Source: Erythrobacter crassostreae
Lineage (GTDB): Bacteria; Pseudomonadota; Alphaproteobacteria; Sphingomonadales; Sphingomonadaceae
Length of the DNA stretch: 64,000 nt
Direction of reading: 5' to 3'
NCBI RefSeq assembly: GCF_019204045.1
Contig: NZ_JAGSPC010000001.1
Span: 1,984,001-2,048,000 of the forward strand
The stretch's first letter is position 1; each line of letters starts with the position of its first letter. The notes beneath the pieces were generated by a model. It ran no database searches. It saw only the letters and a program-made list of their open reading frames with translations, and had not been told where the DNA came from. Shown here one piece after another: positions 46,793-58,865 of the stretch. The translations under genes were made by a program, and so were the position numbers.

Positions 46793-47733
46793 ATGTCCGA
46801 ACCGATCCTTTCCATTTCCGGCCTTTCGAAAACCTATAAAGGCGGCGTCAAAGCGCTCGACGATGTGCAGCTTGATATTCGCAAGGGTGAGATTTTCGCT
46901 TTGCTCGGGCCCAACGGTGCGGGCAAGACGACGCTAATTGGGGCCGTTTGCGGCTTGGTTCGGCCAACTGCAGGAACGATAAGTGCGTTCGGCCATGACT
47001 TGGCGATAGATTGGCGGGCAGCGAGGGCGCGGATCGGCTTGGTTCCGCAAGAGCTGAGCACGGATATGTTCGAGACAGTCTACCGTGCGGTATCCTATTC
47101 CCGCGGTCTCTTTGGCCACCCGCCGGACAAAGCGCGGATCGAAGAAGTCCTTCGCAGCCTTACTCTGTGGGAAAAGAAGGACAGCCAGATTCGCGAGCTT
47201 TCTGGCGGAATGAAGCGACGTGTTTTGATTGCAAAAGCGCTCGCTCATGAGCCCGAGTTGCTGTTCCTTGATGAACCTACCGCCGGCGTCGATGTGGATC
47301 TGCGTAAGGATATGTGGAAACAAATCGCGGCGCTGCGCGAGCGCGGTACAACGATCATCCTCACGACGCACTATATTGAAGAGGCAGAAGAGATGGCCGA
47401 CCGCGTCGGTATCATTCGCAAAGGTCAAATTCTTATGGTGGATGATAAAGACGCCATTATGCAGCGCATGGGCCGGACAGAAGCGGTAATTGAATTGAGC
47501 GAGCCGCTTGCCGAACTGCCAGCTAGCATTGCTGAATTTCCGGTTGAACTGCGTGAAGACGGGCAGGAGCTTTGCTATCGCGGCGGCGACGGAGCAGGCG
47601 GCGGACGCGAAGATGTTGCGCGATTGACCAAAGCTCTTATCGCGGCGGGTATCGATTATCGCGGGATCGACATCCACGACAGTTCGCTTGAGGATATTTT
47701 TGTCGGCCTTGTATCTGAGCAGGAGGCCGCACA

Positions 47734-47737
<4 letters not shown>
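46793..47737 (+). CDS. ABC transporter ATP-binding protein (ABC-2 exporter, YadG-like)
   Basis: 314 residues. Walker A GPNGAGKTT, Q-loop VPQEL, signature LSGGMKRR, Walker B LLFLDEPTAGVD, His-switch TTHY. The C-terminal ~80 residues form the extension seen in ABC-2 type exporters such as YadG. Coupled to the permease gene by a 4-base overlap. Substrate unknown. Confidence 0.9.
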
Positions 47738-49648
<1,911 letters not shown>

Positions 49649-49679
49649 TCCGCCCGTTTCGGGCGCAATTGGGGGCAAT

Positions 49680-51668
49680 ATGTATTTCAAAGCCGTTTCG
49701 CGCGCGTTCGGTGCGCTTTCTGTTCTCACGCTATCGGCAATTGCTGCCCCGGTTTTTGCGCAGGACAGTGAGGCCGAAGAGCTGGCAGCCCGTTTTGGTG
49801 CGCGACCCAGTGTTCTGGATATCAGTCTTTCGCCGTCCGGGAATAAGATTGCTTACATTTCCTCTGACAATGCGACGACTGAACTGTTGTATGTTGTTGA
49901 TCTCACCTCCAACCCAGAGCCTCAACTCATAACCAGCTTGGATGATGCCAATGCCGAACTGACATCCTGCAATTGGGCAAATGACGTCTGGTTGGTTTGC
50001 AATGTGCTCGGAATGTCCGTTGTCGATGGCCAAACGCCGATATACATCAGCCGCCTACTGTCAGTTGCGACGGACGGTTCCAAGCCCAATTTGCTGACTT
50101 CGCGCGACTCCACACGGGCGAGAGGTATCCAGCAAAATGGTGGACGTGTTCTGGCGCTCGATGTGGAAGGCGAAGAAAACCGAATTCTGGTAACGCGTCA
50201 GTTTCTTGAAGGAACGGCGCTGGGAACACGCCTTGGTAATGCCGACCCAGGTCTGGGCGTCGAAATGATCGACGTGACGAAGAACCGCCGGCGCACAGTC
50301 GAAAAGCCCGATGAAGAAGCGTCCCGCTACGTCGCAGATGAGAATGGCGAAATCCGCGTAAAAGTGCGGAGCCTAATGGATACAAGGGGGCAATTGGCAG
50401 GCGAGTACCGGTATTTCTATCGCAAGCCAGATTCCGATAAATGGGAGCCGTTTGCAGAGGACCTGTCGAGCTTTCGCCCCGTCAATGTCAGCGCAAAAGA
50501 CAACATTGCTTACGGATACATGCGAAAAGATGGGGTCTGGGCTCTCTATGGAGTGCCGCTGGATGGAACAGGTGAAGTCAAAGAGGTTGCCGCGCGAGGT
50601 GACGTAGACGCCGATGGACTTCTAACCATTGGGCGGAAGCAGCGTGCAGTGGGCGTGAGCTGGGCAACCGAGAAGCGGCAAGTCGAATATTTCGACAGTG
50701 ATTTGGCTAAGCTAGCACGCGGATTGCAGAATGCGCTGCCCGGAAAGCCATTGATCAGCATTATCGATGCCTCAGCTGACGAAAACACGCTGCTAATTGT
50801 TGCATCAAGCGATGTTGACCCCGGTATGACCTACCTTCTGGAGCGCGACACTAAGGCTCTTTCTCCGCTTCTTCCGTTACGAGATCCGCTCGTAGAGCGG
50901 CAAATGGCACCGATGAAACCGATCAACTTCTCTGCTGCCGACGGGACTGAAATTCCTGGCTACCTGACTTTACCTTTGGGGGCTGATGGCCCTGTTCCTG
51001 CAATCGTCTTGCCGCATGGCGGACCGGGATCGCGCGATTATTGGGGCTTTGACTGGATGGTCCAGTTTTTCGCGGCGCGCGGATATGCGGTGCTCCAACC
51101 GAATTTTCGCGGTTCTGCCGGTTACGGTGAGGCATGGTTCGGTCGCAACGGTTTCAAGGCGTGGGACGTGGCAATCGGCGACGTGAATGATGCGGGGCGC
51201 TGGCTCGTCAAAGAAGGCATCGCCAACCCCGATCGTATGGGCATTGTTGGCTGGTCCTATGGCGGATATGCCGCCTTGCAATCACAAGTCGTCGATCCCG
51301 ACTTGTACAAATCGGTTGTCGCGATCGCACCGGTTACAGATCTGCGCCTGACGATTGAAGAGGCACGCGATTACACGAACTTTCAGGTCACGCGTGAATT
51401 CATCGGCGAAGGCCCGCATTTGAAAGAAGGCAGTCCTGCGAACTTTGCAGAGCGGTTTAAAGCGCCGGTTCTATTGTTCCACGGTACGCTGGATATGAAT
51501 GTCGGCTATCTACAATCGCGCCGGATGGAAGATCGGTTGCAAGATGCAGGGCACCCTGTGAAGTACGTCGAGTATGAAGGGTTCGACCATTTCCTAGATC
51601 ATGGCCAAGTGCGCGGAAATATGTTGTTGGCGATTGATAATTTCCTTACCGAACATCTCGGCGAATAA
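49680..51668 (+). CDS. S9 family prolyl oligopeptidase-like peptidase, exported
   Basis: 662 residues. Signal peptide to about residue 26 (AAPVFAQ), beta-propeller-like N-terminal region (about 35-400), then an alpha/beta hydrolase: HGGPGSRDYWGF, the nucleophile GWSYGGYAAL (Ser526), Asp in FHGTLDMNV and His in GFDHFLDHG. S9 peptidases of this kind cut peptides or act as acyl-aminoacyl peptidases, probably in the periplasm. ATG 49680 follows a small GCCCG/CGGGC hairpin after tgt. It heads towards chorismate mutase, 30 bases on. Confidence 0.92.
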   Translation: MYFKAVSRAFGALSVLTLSAIAAPVFAQDSEAEELAARFGARPSVLDISLSPSGNKIAYISSDNATTELLYVVDLTSNPEPQLITSLDDANAELTSCNWANDVWLVCNVLGMSVVDGQTPIYISRLLSVATDGSKPNLLTSRDSTRARGIQQNGGRVLALDVEGEENRILVTRQFLEGTALGTRLGNADPGLGVEMIDVTKNRRRTVEKPDEEASRYVADENGEIRVKVRSLMDTRGQLAGEYRYFYRKPDSDKWEPFAEDLSSFRPVNVSAKDNIAYGYMRKDGVWALYGVPLDGTGEVKEVAARGDVDADGLLTIGRKQRAVGVSWATEKRQVEYFDSDLAKLARGLQNALPGKPLISIIDASADENTLLIVASSDVDPGMTYLLERDTKALSPLLPLRDPLVERQMAPMKPINFSAADGTEIPGYLTLPLGADGPVPAIVLPHGGPGSRDYWGFDWMVQFFAARGYAVLQPNFRGSAGYGEAWFGRNGFKAWDVAIGDVNDAGRWLVKEGIANPDRMGIVGWSYGGYAALQSQVVDPDLYKSVVAIAPVTDLRLTIEEARDYTNFQVTREFIGEGPHLKEGSPANFAERFKAPVLLFHGTLDMNVGYLQSRRMEDRLQDAGHPVKYVEYEGFDHFLDHGQVRGNMLLAIDNFLTEHLGE

Positions 51669-51698
51669 TCACCCCTGATCCCCGAAAGGTTTTGCGAT

Positions 51699-52001
51699 AT
51701 GGCGTTAGCGCCCGATGATTGCACCACAATGCTCGAAGTGCGTGCTGGCGTGGACGAGACCGACCGTGAATTGGTGGCTCTTTTGACGCGCCGGTTCGGT
51801 TATATGCGGGCCGCTGCGCGGATAAAGCCTACCCGTGACGCGGTGCGCGATGAAGATCGCAAAGCGAGCGTTATCAATGCAGCGGTTAAAGAGGCGGAGG
51901 CCGCCGGCATCCCGTCAGAAGTGATTGCAGACATCTGGGAACGTCTGGTGGAGGGCTCAATTGCGTATGAATTTGATAAGTGGGATCGAATCCGGAAGTG
52001 A
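51699..52001 (+). CDS. Chorismate mutase, AroQ type
   Basis: 100 residues, all helical. 'MLEVRAGVDETDRELVALLTRRFGYMRAAARIKPTRDAVRDEDRK' has the Arg and Lys residues that bind chorismate (R in LEVR, R in LTRR, K in RIK), with the closing 'GIPSEVIADIWERLVEGSIAYE'. It makes prephenate for Phe and Tyr synthesis. AAAGG lies 11 bases before the ATG. A terminator follows at 52037. Confidence 0.9.
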   Translation: MALAPDDCTTMLEVRAGVDETDRELVALLTRRFGYMRAAARIKPTRDAVRDEDRKASVINAAVKEAEAAGIPSEVIADIWERLVEGSIAYEFDKWDRIRK

Positions 52002-52036
52002 TGCGTATTTATGTTACTCATTACGAGGCACATAGG

Positions 52037-52065
52037 AAGGCGGTCCATTCGGGGCCGCCTTTTTT
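52037..52065 (+). terminator. Rho-independent terminator after chorismate mutase
   Basis: AAGGCGG and CCGCCTT form the stem, followed by TTTTTT on the plus strand. Confidence 0.85.
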
Positions 52066-52094
52066 AGTTTTCGGTGTGAGCATTCGGCACAAAC

Positions 52095-52123
52095 AAAAAA
52101 GGGCGGCCCCGCAGAACCGCCCC
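52095..52123 (-). terminator. Rho-independent terminator after rpsD
   Basis: On the minus strand GGGCGG and CCGCCC form the stem, with TTTTTTG after it. It ends rpsD transcription. Confidence 0.85.
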
Positions 52124-52147
52124 ATTTGATTTGGTTTCCCGCAGCAA

Positions 52148-52762
52148 TTAGCGCGAGTAGAACTCGACCACGAGGTTTGGTTCCATAGTGACCGGATAGG
52201 GCACTTCATCAAGCTTAGGAATGCGGGTGAAAGCGACCTTGTCGTTGCCTTCTGGAACAACGTAGTCAGGAATTTCACGCTCTGGCAGGCTCTGTGCTTC
52301 GATGACGAGAGCCATTTCCTTGGCTTTGCTGCCCAGGCTGATCACATCACCCAAATCGCAGCGACGCGATGGAATGTTACACTTCACGCCGTTCACATAA
52401 ATGTGGCCGTGGTTCACGATTTGACGCGCAGCAAAGATCGTAGGAGCGAACTTTGCGCGGTACACGATCATGTCCAGACGGCGCTCAAGCAAACCGATCA
52501 GGTTCTGGCCGGTATCACCCTTAAGGCGAGTCGCGTCTTTGTAGGTGGAGCGGAACTGTTTCTCGGTAACGTCGCCGTAATAGCCTTTAAGCTTTTGTTT
52601 GGCGCGCAGCTGAAGACCGAAGTCGCTCATCTTGCTCTTGCGACGCTGACCGTGCTGGCCCGGGCCGTAGGAACGCTTGTTTACCGGAGAATTCGGACGA
52701 CCCCAGATGTTTTCGCCCATCCGGCGGTCGAGCTTGTACTTGGCGCTTTTGCGCTTTGACAT
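52148..52762 (-). CDS. rpsD: 30S ribosomal protein S4
   Basis: 204 residues. Starts '[22 protein letters not shown]' and has the S4 RNA-binding domain '[33 protein letters not shown]'. It lacks the N-terminal zinc Cys motif found in some bacteria. Nucleates 30S assembly. The open frame upstream to 52876 has no likeness to S4, so ATG 52762 is the start. It stands alone with its own terminator, as often in alphaproteobacteria. Confidence 0.97.
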   Translation of the reverse strand: MSKRKSAKYKLDRRMGENIWGRPNSPVNKRSYGPGQHGQRRKSKMSDFGLQLRAKQKLKGYYGDVTEKQFRSTYKDATRLKGDTGQNLIGLLERRLDMIVYRAKFAPTIFAARQIVNHGHIYVNGVKCNIPSRRCDLGDVISLGSKAKEMALVIEAQSLPEREIPDYVVPEGNDKVAFTRIPKLDEVPYPVTMEPNLVVEFYSR

Positions 52763-52957
52763 AGTCTTTCCTTCAATTTTGCAGGGTCGCCCATTTGGCA
52801 ACCGTTTAACCCGGCATCGCACCACAGAACCATATCTGTCCTGTGCGGCTACCGCTTCACCGGGATGCGGAGCCAATTGCGAGCGCGCCCATTAGCACGA
52901 ATGGGAGGCCCGTCAAGTTTCGCATGCAGTAGGTTCCAGTTGAAACCTGTGATCGAA

Positions 52958-53230
52958 TCAGCGGCGCTGGTTAAACTCGCGCCATTCGTTCTTGGTTTTG
53001 CAGACTTTAGTCGCGCGGCGGCTGCTGGCGTCTGTTCTGACACGGCGGCAAATGCGCTTCTCTTCTTTCGCTTTTGGCTCGGCTGTAGGAACGCTTTCTT
53101 CCTTCTTGCCAGCCTCAGTCGCTTCTGCAGCCTCGACACCTTTCGCTTGATCTTCAGGTTGGGCAGCAAGAGCTGGAACTGCGAGCAGCAAAGCGATGGG
53201 CGCCGCAGCACGGCCAAAGGTGATTTTCAT
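52958..53230 (-). CDS. Small secreted protein, function unknown
   Basis: About 90 residues. Signal peptide (FGRAAAPIALLLAVPALA, cleavage near residue 22), a Glu/Ala/Lys-rich linker, and a basic Cys-pair tail KRICRRVRTDASSRRATKVC followed by 'KTKNEWREFNQ'. The pattern ICRRxxxTxSR...VCKTxxEW is one I associate with small conserved sphingomonad periplasmic proteins without a known role. The start is ATG 53230 or ATG 53242 four codons earlier. Confidence 0.7.
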   Translation of the reverse strand: MKITFGRAAAPIALLLAVPALAAQPEDQAKGVEAAEATEAGKKEESVPTAEPKAKEEKRICRRVRTDASSRRATKVCKTKNEWREFNQRR

Positions 53231-53361
53231 CAATGATCTCACGGGGTTTGATTAGAGGGTATGGTCGTATGCTATCGTCACGGACGGGGCATGTCTACGG
53301 CGACTTTTGGCGATTGAATAAACGAAACTTCATTCCGCATCTTCGCGCAATTCTTGAAATA

Positions 53362-54207
53362 TTAAACCCCTAAAGGCGTGGCGAGAACATCATAGTGTTT
53401 GCCGCGTCCGTAAATTCTAGAATGCTCAAAGCCAGCATCGTCCAACAAAGCATTTACAGCGCCTTTATCCGTCCACCTGTCGTCATGCTCATAAAAGATC
53501 GCAATGATGCGTTTCGCATGGGGTGATTGAAGAAGCTCGCGGATCACCGTTTCTTCGTGGCCTTCCACATCGATCTTTACGAAGATCGGCAGATACTCGG
53601 GCAAATGACCGGCCAGCGCATCCATGGTTTGAAGGCGGACACTGGCTTGAGTGTGCTCTCTACTCAGCTGCATACCGTGATCGCCCAGAGTGGCGAGGCC
53701 GCTATGCCCCTTGCTCAGAGTGATCGGGAACTCACCGACTTTATCGGAAAGGCCGAAATTGAGCGCTTCCGAACGTTCGTCCAGTTCGTTTGCAGATAGG
53801 TTTGCAACCAGCCGCTCATAGGTTGGACCAACAGGCTCCAATGCGATGATTTTCGCGCATGATGCGTTCTGCCCGGCGACCAGCGAAAACAACCCTTGGT
53901 TTGCGCCGATGTCCACGAAACAGAAAGGCTCACGGACCGAGGCAAGTAAGTCCGCCAGATAGCTGCCATACGTGCCGTAGTGGCAATAGGCGTAAGTCTT
54001 GTCGCCCCAGTTGGACCACATCTTCACACCATAGGTCGTGGTGACGGGGGTCGATCTCCCGCCGCCCAGCAAGCCGCGAATATGCCGCATCGTCCGTGCG
54101 CGAACGACACGAAGGTGACGCCACAACAGAAAATCGCGGGCCATCCGCTTCGGATCATGTTCGGGCCACGCAGATCGAAAGCTGCCGGCAGGCTCAAGAC
54201 GGTTCAT
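53362..54207 (-). CDS. FkbM family methyltransferase
   Basis: 281 residues. SAM-binding start FCFVDIGANQGLFSLVAG (motif I, about 97-114), 'IIALEPVGPTYERLVANL' (motif II with the acidic residue), and the FkbM ending 'FVKIDVEGHEETVIRELL'. Such enzymes often O-methylate sugars or polyketides; the target is unknown. It lies 15 bases after the trmJ-like gene on the same strand, so it may be the tail of the rpiB-glyA-nrdR-trmJ operon. Confidence 0.87.
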   Translation of the reverse strand: MNRLEPAGSFRSAWPEHDPKRMARDFLLWRHLRVVRARTMRHIRGLLGGGRSTPVTTTYGVKMWSNWGDKTYAYCHYGTYGSYLADLLASVREPFCFVDIGANQGLFSLVAGQNASCAKIIALEPVGPTYERLVANLSANELDERSEALNFGLSDKVGEFPITLSKGHSGLATLGDHGMQLSREHTQASVRLQTMDALAGHLPEYLPIFVKIDVEGHEETVIRELLQSPHAKRIIAIFYEHDDRWTDKGAVNALLDDAGFEHSRIYGRGKHYDVLATPLGV

Positions 54208-54222
54208 AATTGGTCCACGGCG

Positions 54223-55008
54223 TTAATCGCGCCGCTCCCGACCAAGCGTTCTGAGAATCCCTCTGAAAGTTCGCACTTCGAGATGATTCCAGCCCGGTTT
54301 TGTTAGAACACTGCGCAAGGTCTGGCGCGTGGCATCGGCCCGTGCTTCGGGCAAGAAATATCCGCGCGGCCTCAGCATTTCCTCGAATTGATCGACCAAC
54401 CCGTCAAGCTCTGCTTGCGGGGCAGGGGGCAGCAATTCTTCCTCGGCAGTGGGTTGGACTAGATCGCTGTCGGCGCCTGTCTTGCGCGCAATTCTCGACC
54501 ACTCATAGGCAGTCAGAATTACAGCCTGCGCCAGGTTAAGAGAACCGAATTCAGGATTGATCGGGACTGTCAGAATATGACGAGCGAGGGACACATCTTC
54601 AGTCGCAAGGCCCGATGCTTCGCGGCCGAACAGGACGGCATGCCTACCTGCTTTGGTGTGCATCAAGCGCGCCGCATTATCTGGGCCGACCACGGGTTTG
54701 GTCACCCCGCGTTTGCGCACTGTGGTCGCGTAAATATGTTCGCAGTCGGCAACTGCTTCAGCTGTTGTCTCGTACACTTTGGCGCGATCCAGAACGATGT
54801 CTGCTCCGGCTGCAGCGGGGCCGGCTGATGGGTTAGGCCAGCCATCTCGCGGGGCAACGATGCGCATTTCGGTAAGCCCGAAATTGAGCATAGCGCGGGC
54901 CGCTTTGCCAATATTCTCGCCCAGTTGCGGACGCACGAGCACGATGATCGGCGGATTCAACCGATCAGTCCTTGGCCGCTTCTTGAACGGTGCTGGCAAA
55001 TTCCTCAA
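54223..55008 (-). CDS. tRNA/rRNA methyltransferase, TrmJ-like (SPOUT)
   Basis: 261 residues. SPOUT fold with knot motifs: '[25 protein letters not shown]' (motif 1, N in ENIG), '[14 protein letters not shown]' (motif 2) and '[22 protein letters not shown]' (motif 3). This fits TrmJ, which 2'-O-methylates position 32 of tRNA; the C-terminal ~90 residues agree. ATG 55008 overlaps nrdR by 44 bases; TTG 54960, just before LNPPIIVLV, is the alternative start. Confidence 0.88.
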   Translation of the reverse strand: MRNLPAPFKKRPRTDRLNPPIIVLVRPQLGENIGKAARAMLNFGLTEMRIVAPRDGWPNPSAGPAAAGADIVLDRAKVYETTAEAVADCEHIYATTVRKRGVTKPVVGPDNAARLMHTKAGRHAVLFGREASGLATEDVSLARHILTVPINPEFGSLNLAQAVILTAYEWSRIARKTGADSDLVQPTAEEELLPPAPQAELDGLVDQFEEMLRPRGYFLPEARADATRQTLRSVLTKPGWNHLEVRTFRGILRTLGRERRD

Positions 55009-55438
55009 AATCGCGCGCTTCAGAGAAATCGCGATAGACGCTGGCGAACCGGATGTAAGCGACGCTGTCGATCTGCTTCAAACCGTCCATCACCATCTCT
55101 CCAATTTTGGAAGACGCGACTTCTGGTTCACCTGCGGTTTCAACCTGTCTTTGAATGCCAGAAATTAGTTGATCGATCCGCTCTTGGCTGACGCCGCGTT
55201 TACGGCAGGCGAGGGACACCGATTGCTCGATCTTTGATCGGTTGAAGGTCTCGCGGCGTTCTTCGCCCTCGGTTCCCGATTTCACAATCGTAACCTCGCG
55301 CAATTGCACCCGTTCAAACGTTGTAAAGCGCGCGCCGCAAGACGAGCATTGCCGTCGCCGCCTGATCGAGGTCGAATCCTCGGTCGGACGTGAGTCTTTC
55401 ACCTGACTGTCGTCAAAGGCGCAGAAGGGGCAACGCAC
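54965..55438 (-). CDS. nrdR: Transcriptional repressor NrdR
   Basis: 157 residues. N-terminal zinc ribbon [17 protein letters not shown]...[12 protein letters not shown], then an ATP-cone ('[26 protein letters not shown]'). Represses ribonucleotide reductase genes when dATP/ATP levels allow. It sits between glyA and trmJ, the common place in sphingomonads. The final 44 bases overlap the trmJ frame. Confidence 0.96.
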   Translation of the reverse strand: MRCPFCAFDDSQVKDSRPTEDSTSIRRRRQCSSCGARFTTFERVQLREVTIVKSGTEGEERRETFNRSKIEQSVSLACRKRGVSQERIDQLISGIQRQVETAGEPEVASSKIGEMVMDGLKQIDSVAYIRFASVYRDFSEARDFEEFASTVQEAAKD

Positions 55439-55450
55439 GGTCGGCGGCTC

Positions 55451-56761
55451 TTATGCGTTCGGATACACTGGGAAGGCGGAGCAAAGGTCTGCCACGCGGC
55501 CACGCACGCTTTCCTCAACCTGAATGTCACCTTCGGCACCGTTCTTGGCCAGACCATCGACGACTTCCGCGATCAGTTTGCCAATGACGCGGAATTCCGC
55601 TGGGCCAAAGCCGCGCGTGGTGCCTGCCGGCGTTCCAAGGCGGATACCGCTGGTCACAAATGGTGATCGTGTATCGAACGGAATGCCGTTCTTGTTGCAG
55701 GTCAGCCAGGCGCGATCGAGGCCTTTTTCAGCGTCTTTGCCAGTCACATCTTTGGCAGTCAGATCGACCAGCATCGAGTGGTTATCTGTTCCGCCAGAAA
55801 CAATCCGCAGGTCGTTCTCTTCAAGGCTTGCCGCGAGCGCGCGGGCATTCTCGACTATGCGGTGAGAATAGCTTTTGAACTCCGGAGTGAGCGCTTCGCG
55901 GAAAGCCACTGCTTTTGCCGCGACCACGTGCATCAGCGGGCCGCCCTGAAGGCCGGGAAAGACCGCCATGTTGAGCGGCTTGGTAAATTTCTCATCATTC
56001 CACAGGATGATGCCAGAGCGCGGACCACGAAGGCTCTTATGCGTAGTCGAAGTAACTATATCGCAGTGCGGGAAAGGCGAGGGGTGCGCGCCGCCTGCCA
56101 CTAGACCGGAAATGTGGCTCATATCGCACAGGAGGATCGCACCCACTTCATCTGCAATCGCGCGGAAAGCGGAAAAGTCCCATGTCCGCGAATAGGCAGT
56201 GCCGCCGCAAATGATTAGTTTCGGTTTGTGCTCACGCGCGGTTGCCGCGACTGCATCCATATCGATCAGCTCGTCCTCGGCGCGAACGCCGTAGCTTACC
56301 GGATTGAACCACTTGCCGCTCATATTGACTGGCGAACCGTGGGTCAGGTGGCCACCCGAGTTAAGATCGAGGCCCATAAAGGTATCACCTGGCTGCAAAA
56401 GCGCGAGGAAAACCGCTTGGTTCATCTGGCTGCCGCTGTTCGGTTGGACGTTGGCGAATTCGCATCCGAACAATTCTTTCGCGCGGTCGATAGCCAGTGT
56501 TTCAACTACGTCAGCATAGTCGCAGCCGCCGTAGTATCGCTTGCCCGGATAGCCTTCGGCGTACTTGTTCGTGAAGACGCTGCCGGTCGCTTCGAGCACA
56601 GCTTTAGAGGCGATATTCTCACTCGCGATCAGTTCGATTTTGTCCTGCTGGCGTGCCAGTTCATTACCGATGGCTGCCGCGATTTCGGGATCCGCTGTCG
56701 CAAGATCATCGTTCCAGAATGAATCCATGGAGTTCAGTACTTCGGAGGGATGGGTGCTCAT
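55451..56761 (-). CDS. glyA: Serine hydroxymethyltransferase
   Basis: 436 residues. Makes glycine and 5,10-methylene-THF from serine with PLP. '[36 protein letters not shown]' at the N-terminus, '[14 protein letters not shown]', the PLP Lys in [17 protein letters not shown] 56761 overlaps the rpiB stop (ATGA); the longer frame to 56932 is antisense-like noise inside rpiB. Confidence 0.97.
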   Translation of the reverse strand: MSTHPSEVLNSMDSFWNDDLATADPEIAAAIGNELARQQDKIELIASENIASKAVLEATGSVFTNKYAEGYPGKRYYGGCDYADVVETLAIDRAKELFGCEFANVQPNSGSQMNQAVFLALLQPGDTFMGLDLNSGGHLTHGSPVNMSGKWFNPVSYGVRAEDELIDMDAVAATAREHKPKLIICGGTAYSRTWDFSAFRAIADEVGAILLCDMSHISGLVAGGAHPSPFPHCDIVTSTTHKSLRGPRSGIILWNDEKFTKPLNMAVFPGLQGGPLMHVVAAKAVAFREALTPEFKSYSHRIVENARALAASLEENDLRIVSGGTDNHSMLVDLTAKDVTGKDAEKGLDRAWLTCNKNGIPFDTRSPFVTSGIRLGTPAGTTRGFGPAEFRVIGKLIAEVVDGLAKNGAEGDIQVEESVRGRVADLCSAFPVYPNA

Positions 56762-57237
56762 TGGTGCGTCTCGATGTGATCGGTAGAAACAGGTGGGTTG
56801 CCGAGTTTTGCAACACGGCGCTGGTGGCGACCGGCGGGGTCGCCTTCGTCGGCAAATTCGGTGTCTAGAAATGTAGCTACGCAGCTCTTGGCCATTTCGA
56901 TGCCTATTAAACGCGCGCCGAGGGCAATACAATTTGCATCATTATGTTCGCGCGCGAGTGCAGCTGAAAGCGGCTCTGATACCAGCGCGCATCGGACACC
57001 GGGATGGCGATTAACGCTGATCGAAATTCCGATCCCGCTTCCGCATAGGGCAATTCCGCGCTCTACGGTCCCGTCGGCAACAACACTTGCCAGCTTATAT
57101 CCGTAATCCGGATAGTCGACGCTTTCGCCCACATCGGGGCCAAGGTCGGCAACTTCGTGTCCGGCGTCCATCAACCATTCGGCAAGTTCAGCCTTTAGGT
57201 CGGTCGCGGCGTGATCAGAGGCAATGGCAATACGCAT
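56758..57237 (-). CDS. rpiB: Ribose-5-phosphate isomerase B
   Basis: 159 residues. '[20 protein letters not shown]' (substrate loop SDHA), '[11 protein letters not shown]' and the anion-hole '[25 protein letters not shown]' with the active Cys, then '[15 protein letters not shown]'. Interconverts ribose-5-P and ribulose-5-P. ATG 57237 chosen; ATG 57246 is three codons earlier. First gene of rpiB-glyA-nrdR-trmJ. Confidence 0.94.
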   Translation of the reverse strand: MRIAIASDHAATDLKAELAEWLMDAGHEVADLGPDVGESVDYPDYGYKLASVVADGTVERGIALCGSGIGISISVNRHPGVRCALVSEPLSAALAREHNDANCIALGARLIGIEMAKSCVATFLDTEFADEGDPAGRHQRRVAKLGNPPVSTDHIETHQ

Positions 57238-57315
57238 GCGGGCCATATAGTGGCACACGGCGTAACACTCCACCCCGTGAAACCAGCTTTTCTACCGTCT
57301 GATTGCGTATTTCAC

Positions 57316-57951
57316 TCAAGTCGTCTCGGAAGGCTCGTCTTTGCTTTCCTGATGCTCGCGCAGTTGATTGAGCAATTCGCGTTGGGCTGGAATGACAGAC
57401 GCCATGCTTTCATCGAGATATGCCTGATTGGCATCTGCAAAACTGGCCGAGCCTACAACATCGGGCATACGGTCAAAGAACTGCTTACCGCTGGGCGTTT
57501 GCACAAATGCAAGGATGTCGCGCAGCTCTTCTTCAGAAAACAGATCGGCATAGGCGGCGGTCATACCGTCCATAATCGAAGGGATATGTTTGCGCAGGAT
57601 GACCTTCGATTCTTCGGTGTATTTGACGATCCATTCATCGAATATCTTCACTGCTTCCGGATCATCTTCAGGCATAAAATCGCCGAGCGCTTGGCGCAGC
57701 TGAATAATAGTCTGATCCATGGACCCAAAGAACAAGGCCTCACGGGTTTCCTTAGGGTATCCGATCGTTACGATTTGTCCGGCTAGATCGAGAGAAGCGG
57801 TATCGAGTTCAGTTAGACTTGTCTCGCTTTGGTCTTCTGTTTCCGAAAAAGGCGATGGTTCCGAAGGCTGCTCTTGCGCCAAGGCAGAGATGGGCGCGGC
57901 CAACACGGCAATTGGGAGGGCGCGGAGCGATACTGACTTAATTAAATGCAT
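57316..57951 (-). CDS. DUF2059 domain protein, exported
   Basis: 211 residues. Signal peptide to about residue 25 (ISALAQ), acidic linker with SETEDQSETS, then a helical DUF2059 domain: 'ILRKHIPSIMDGMTAAYADLFSEEELRDILAFVQTPSGKQFFDRMPDV' is its hallmark (YaxxFsexEL..i..Fy.spxGkk). Periplasmic, no known function. Its own unit between rpiB and parA. Confidence 0.85.
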   Translation of the reverse strand: MHLIKSVSLRALPIAVLAAPISALAQEQPSEPSPFSETEDQSETSLTELDTASLDLAGQIVTIGYPKETREALFFGSMDQTIIQLRQALGDFMPEDDPEAVKIFDEWIVKYTEESKVILRKHIPSIMDGMTAAYADLFSEEELRDILAFVQTPSGKQFFDRMPDVVGSASFADANQAYLDESMASVIPAQRELLNQLREHQESKDEPSETT

Positions 57952-58012
57952 GTAAACAGACTGACCAAATGGAGATATTGATGCAAGAACGGATCGACAA
58001 ATTGCGGTTTGA

Positions 58013-58633
58013 TCAGCCGAGTTTCTTCTTCAGCCACTTCCACAAGGCTTCGACTTCCTTCGCTGCCTTGCTGTCCGGCTTGATCTCGGACGCTGTTTCG
58101 CCGCGGGCAGAGGAACGATGGAATGGCGCACGGTCGCCCAATTCGACCGGGCAGACTTCTAGACCCATCTCCTTGGCTGTGGCGCGGGCTTCTTTGGTTA
58201 GGACTGTTGCGCCTGATGGCACGGCGTTGAGCACCACGTAGGCGGGCTTCTTCGCAAAGCTGACGAGATCTGCAATTGGTTCCAGTGCATGAAGATCGAA
58301 TGCGCGCGGTTTGGTCGGGATAAGGACGATATCCGCTGCCTTAATCGCTTCGCGCGCGGCGGCGTCTGCGTGGGGCGGGGTATCGACTACGATGAAATCG
58401 ACGCTGTTCTTCTTCGCGCTTTCAATCGTACGGCCCAGTCGGGCGGGCGGCGCTGTCACTACAACCGGCAGAAAATCACCGCGCCAATCACCCCAAGCCG
58501 CTGCAGTCGCTTGCGGATCAGTGTCGATCACACAGCTTTCATATTTCGCGGCGGCTGCACGCGTGGCAAGATGGACAGCAAGAGTTGTCTTTCCGGAGCC
58601 GCCTTTTTGGCTGACGATGGCGATTGTTGGCAT
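58013..58633 (-). CDS. ParA-family ATPase
   Basis: 206 residues. Deviant Walker A QKGGSGKTT (residues 9-17), switch I region 'VIDTDPQATAAAWGDW', Walker B 'VDFIVVDTPPHADAAA'. This short form, without N-terminal extension and without a ParB gene beside it, is like the orphan ParA/MinD proteins that place cellular structures rather than chromosome partition proteins. An inactivated relative (60776-61110) lies in the same direction on the other side of the metalloprotease gene. Confidence 0.88.
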   Translation of the reverse strand: MPTIAIVSQKGGSGKTTLAVHLATRAAAAKYESCVIDTDPQATAAAWGDWRGDFLPVVVTAPPARLGRTIESAKKNSVDFIVVDTPPHADAAAREAIKAADIVLIPTKPRAFDLHALEPIADLVSFAKKPAYVVLNAVPSGATVLTKEARATAKEMGLEVCPVELGDRAPFHRSSARGETASEIKPDSKAAKEVEALWKWLKKKLG

Positions 58634-58865
58634 CTGTGAACTTTCTGTCAGTCAGAGGCTGCAAGTAGAATCGTGGGACAGTCGGAACGGTCACTGCTAT
58701 CAAACGACCATTCGGGCGGGCCTCAAAGATATGCAAGTTTGTCGTGCAACTTGTCCGCAAGATCCATGCGATCCTCTGGATGTTTCACTGCCACAAAATT
58801 GGCCTCATCAAAACGTTAAGATAATTCGGGTACCCGCGCTTCTCAAAATGGACGGGGCGTAATCG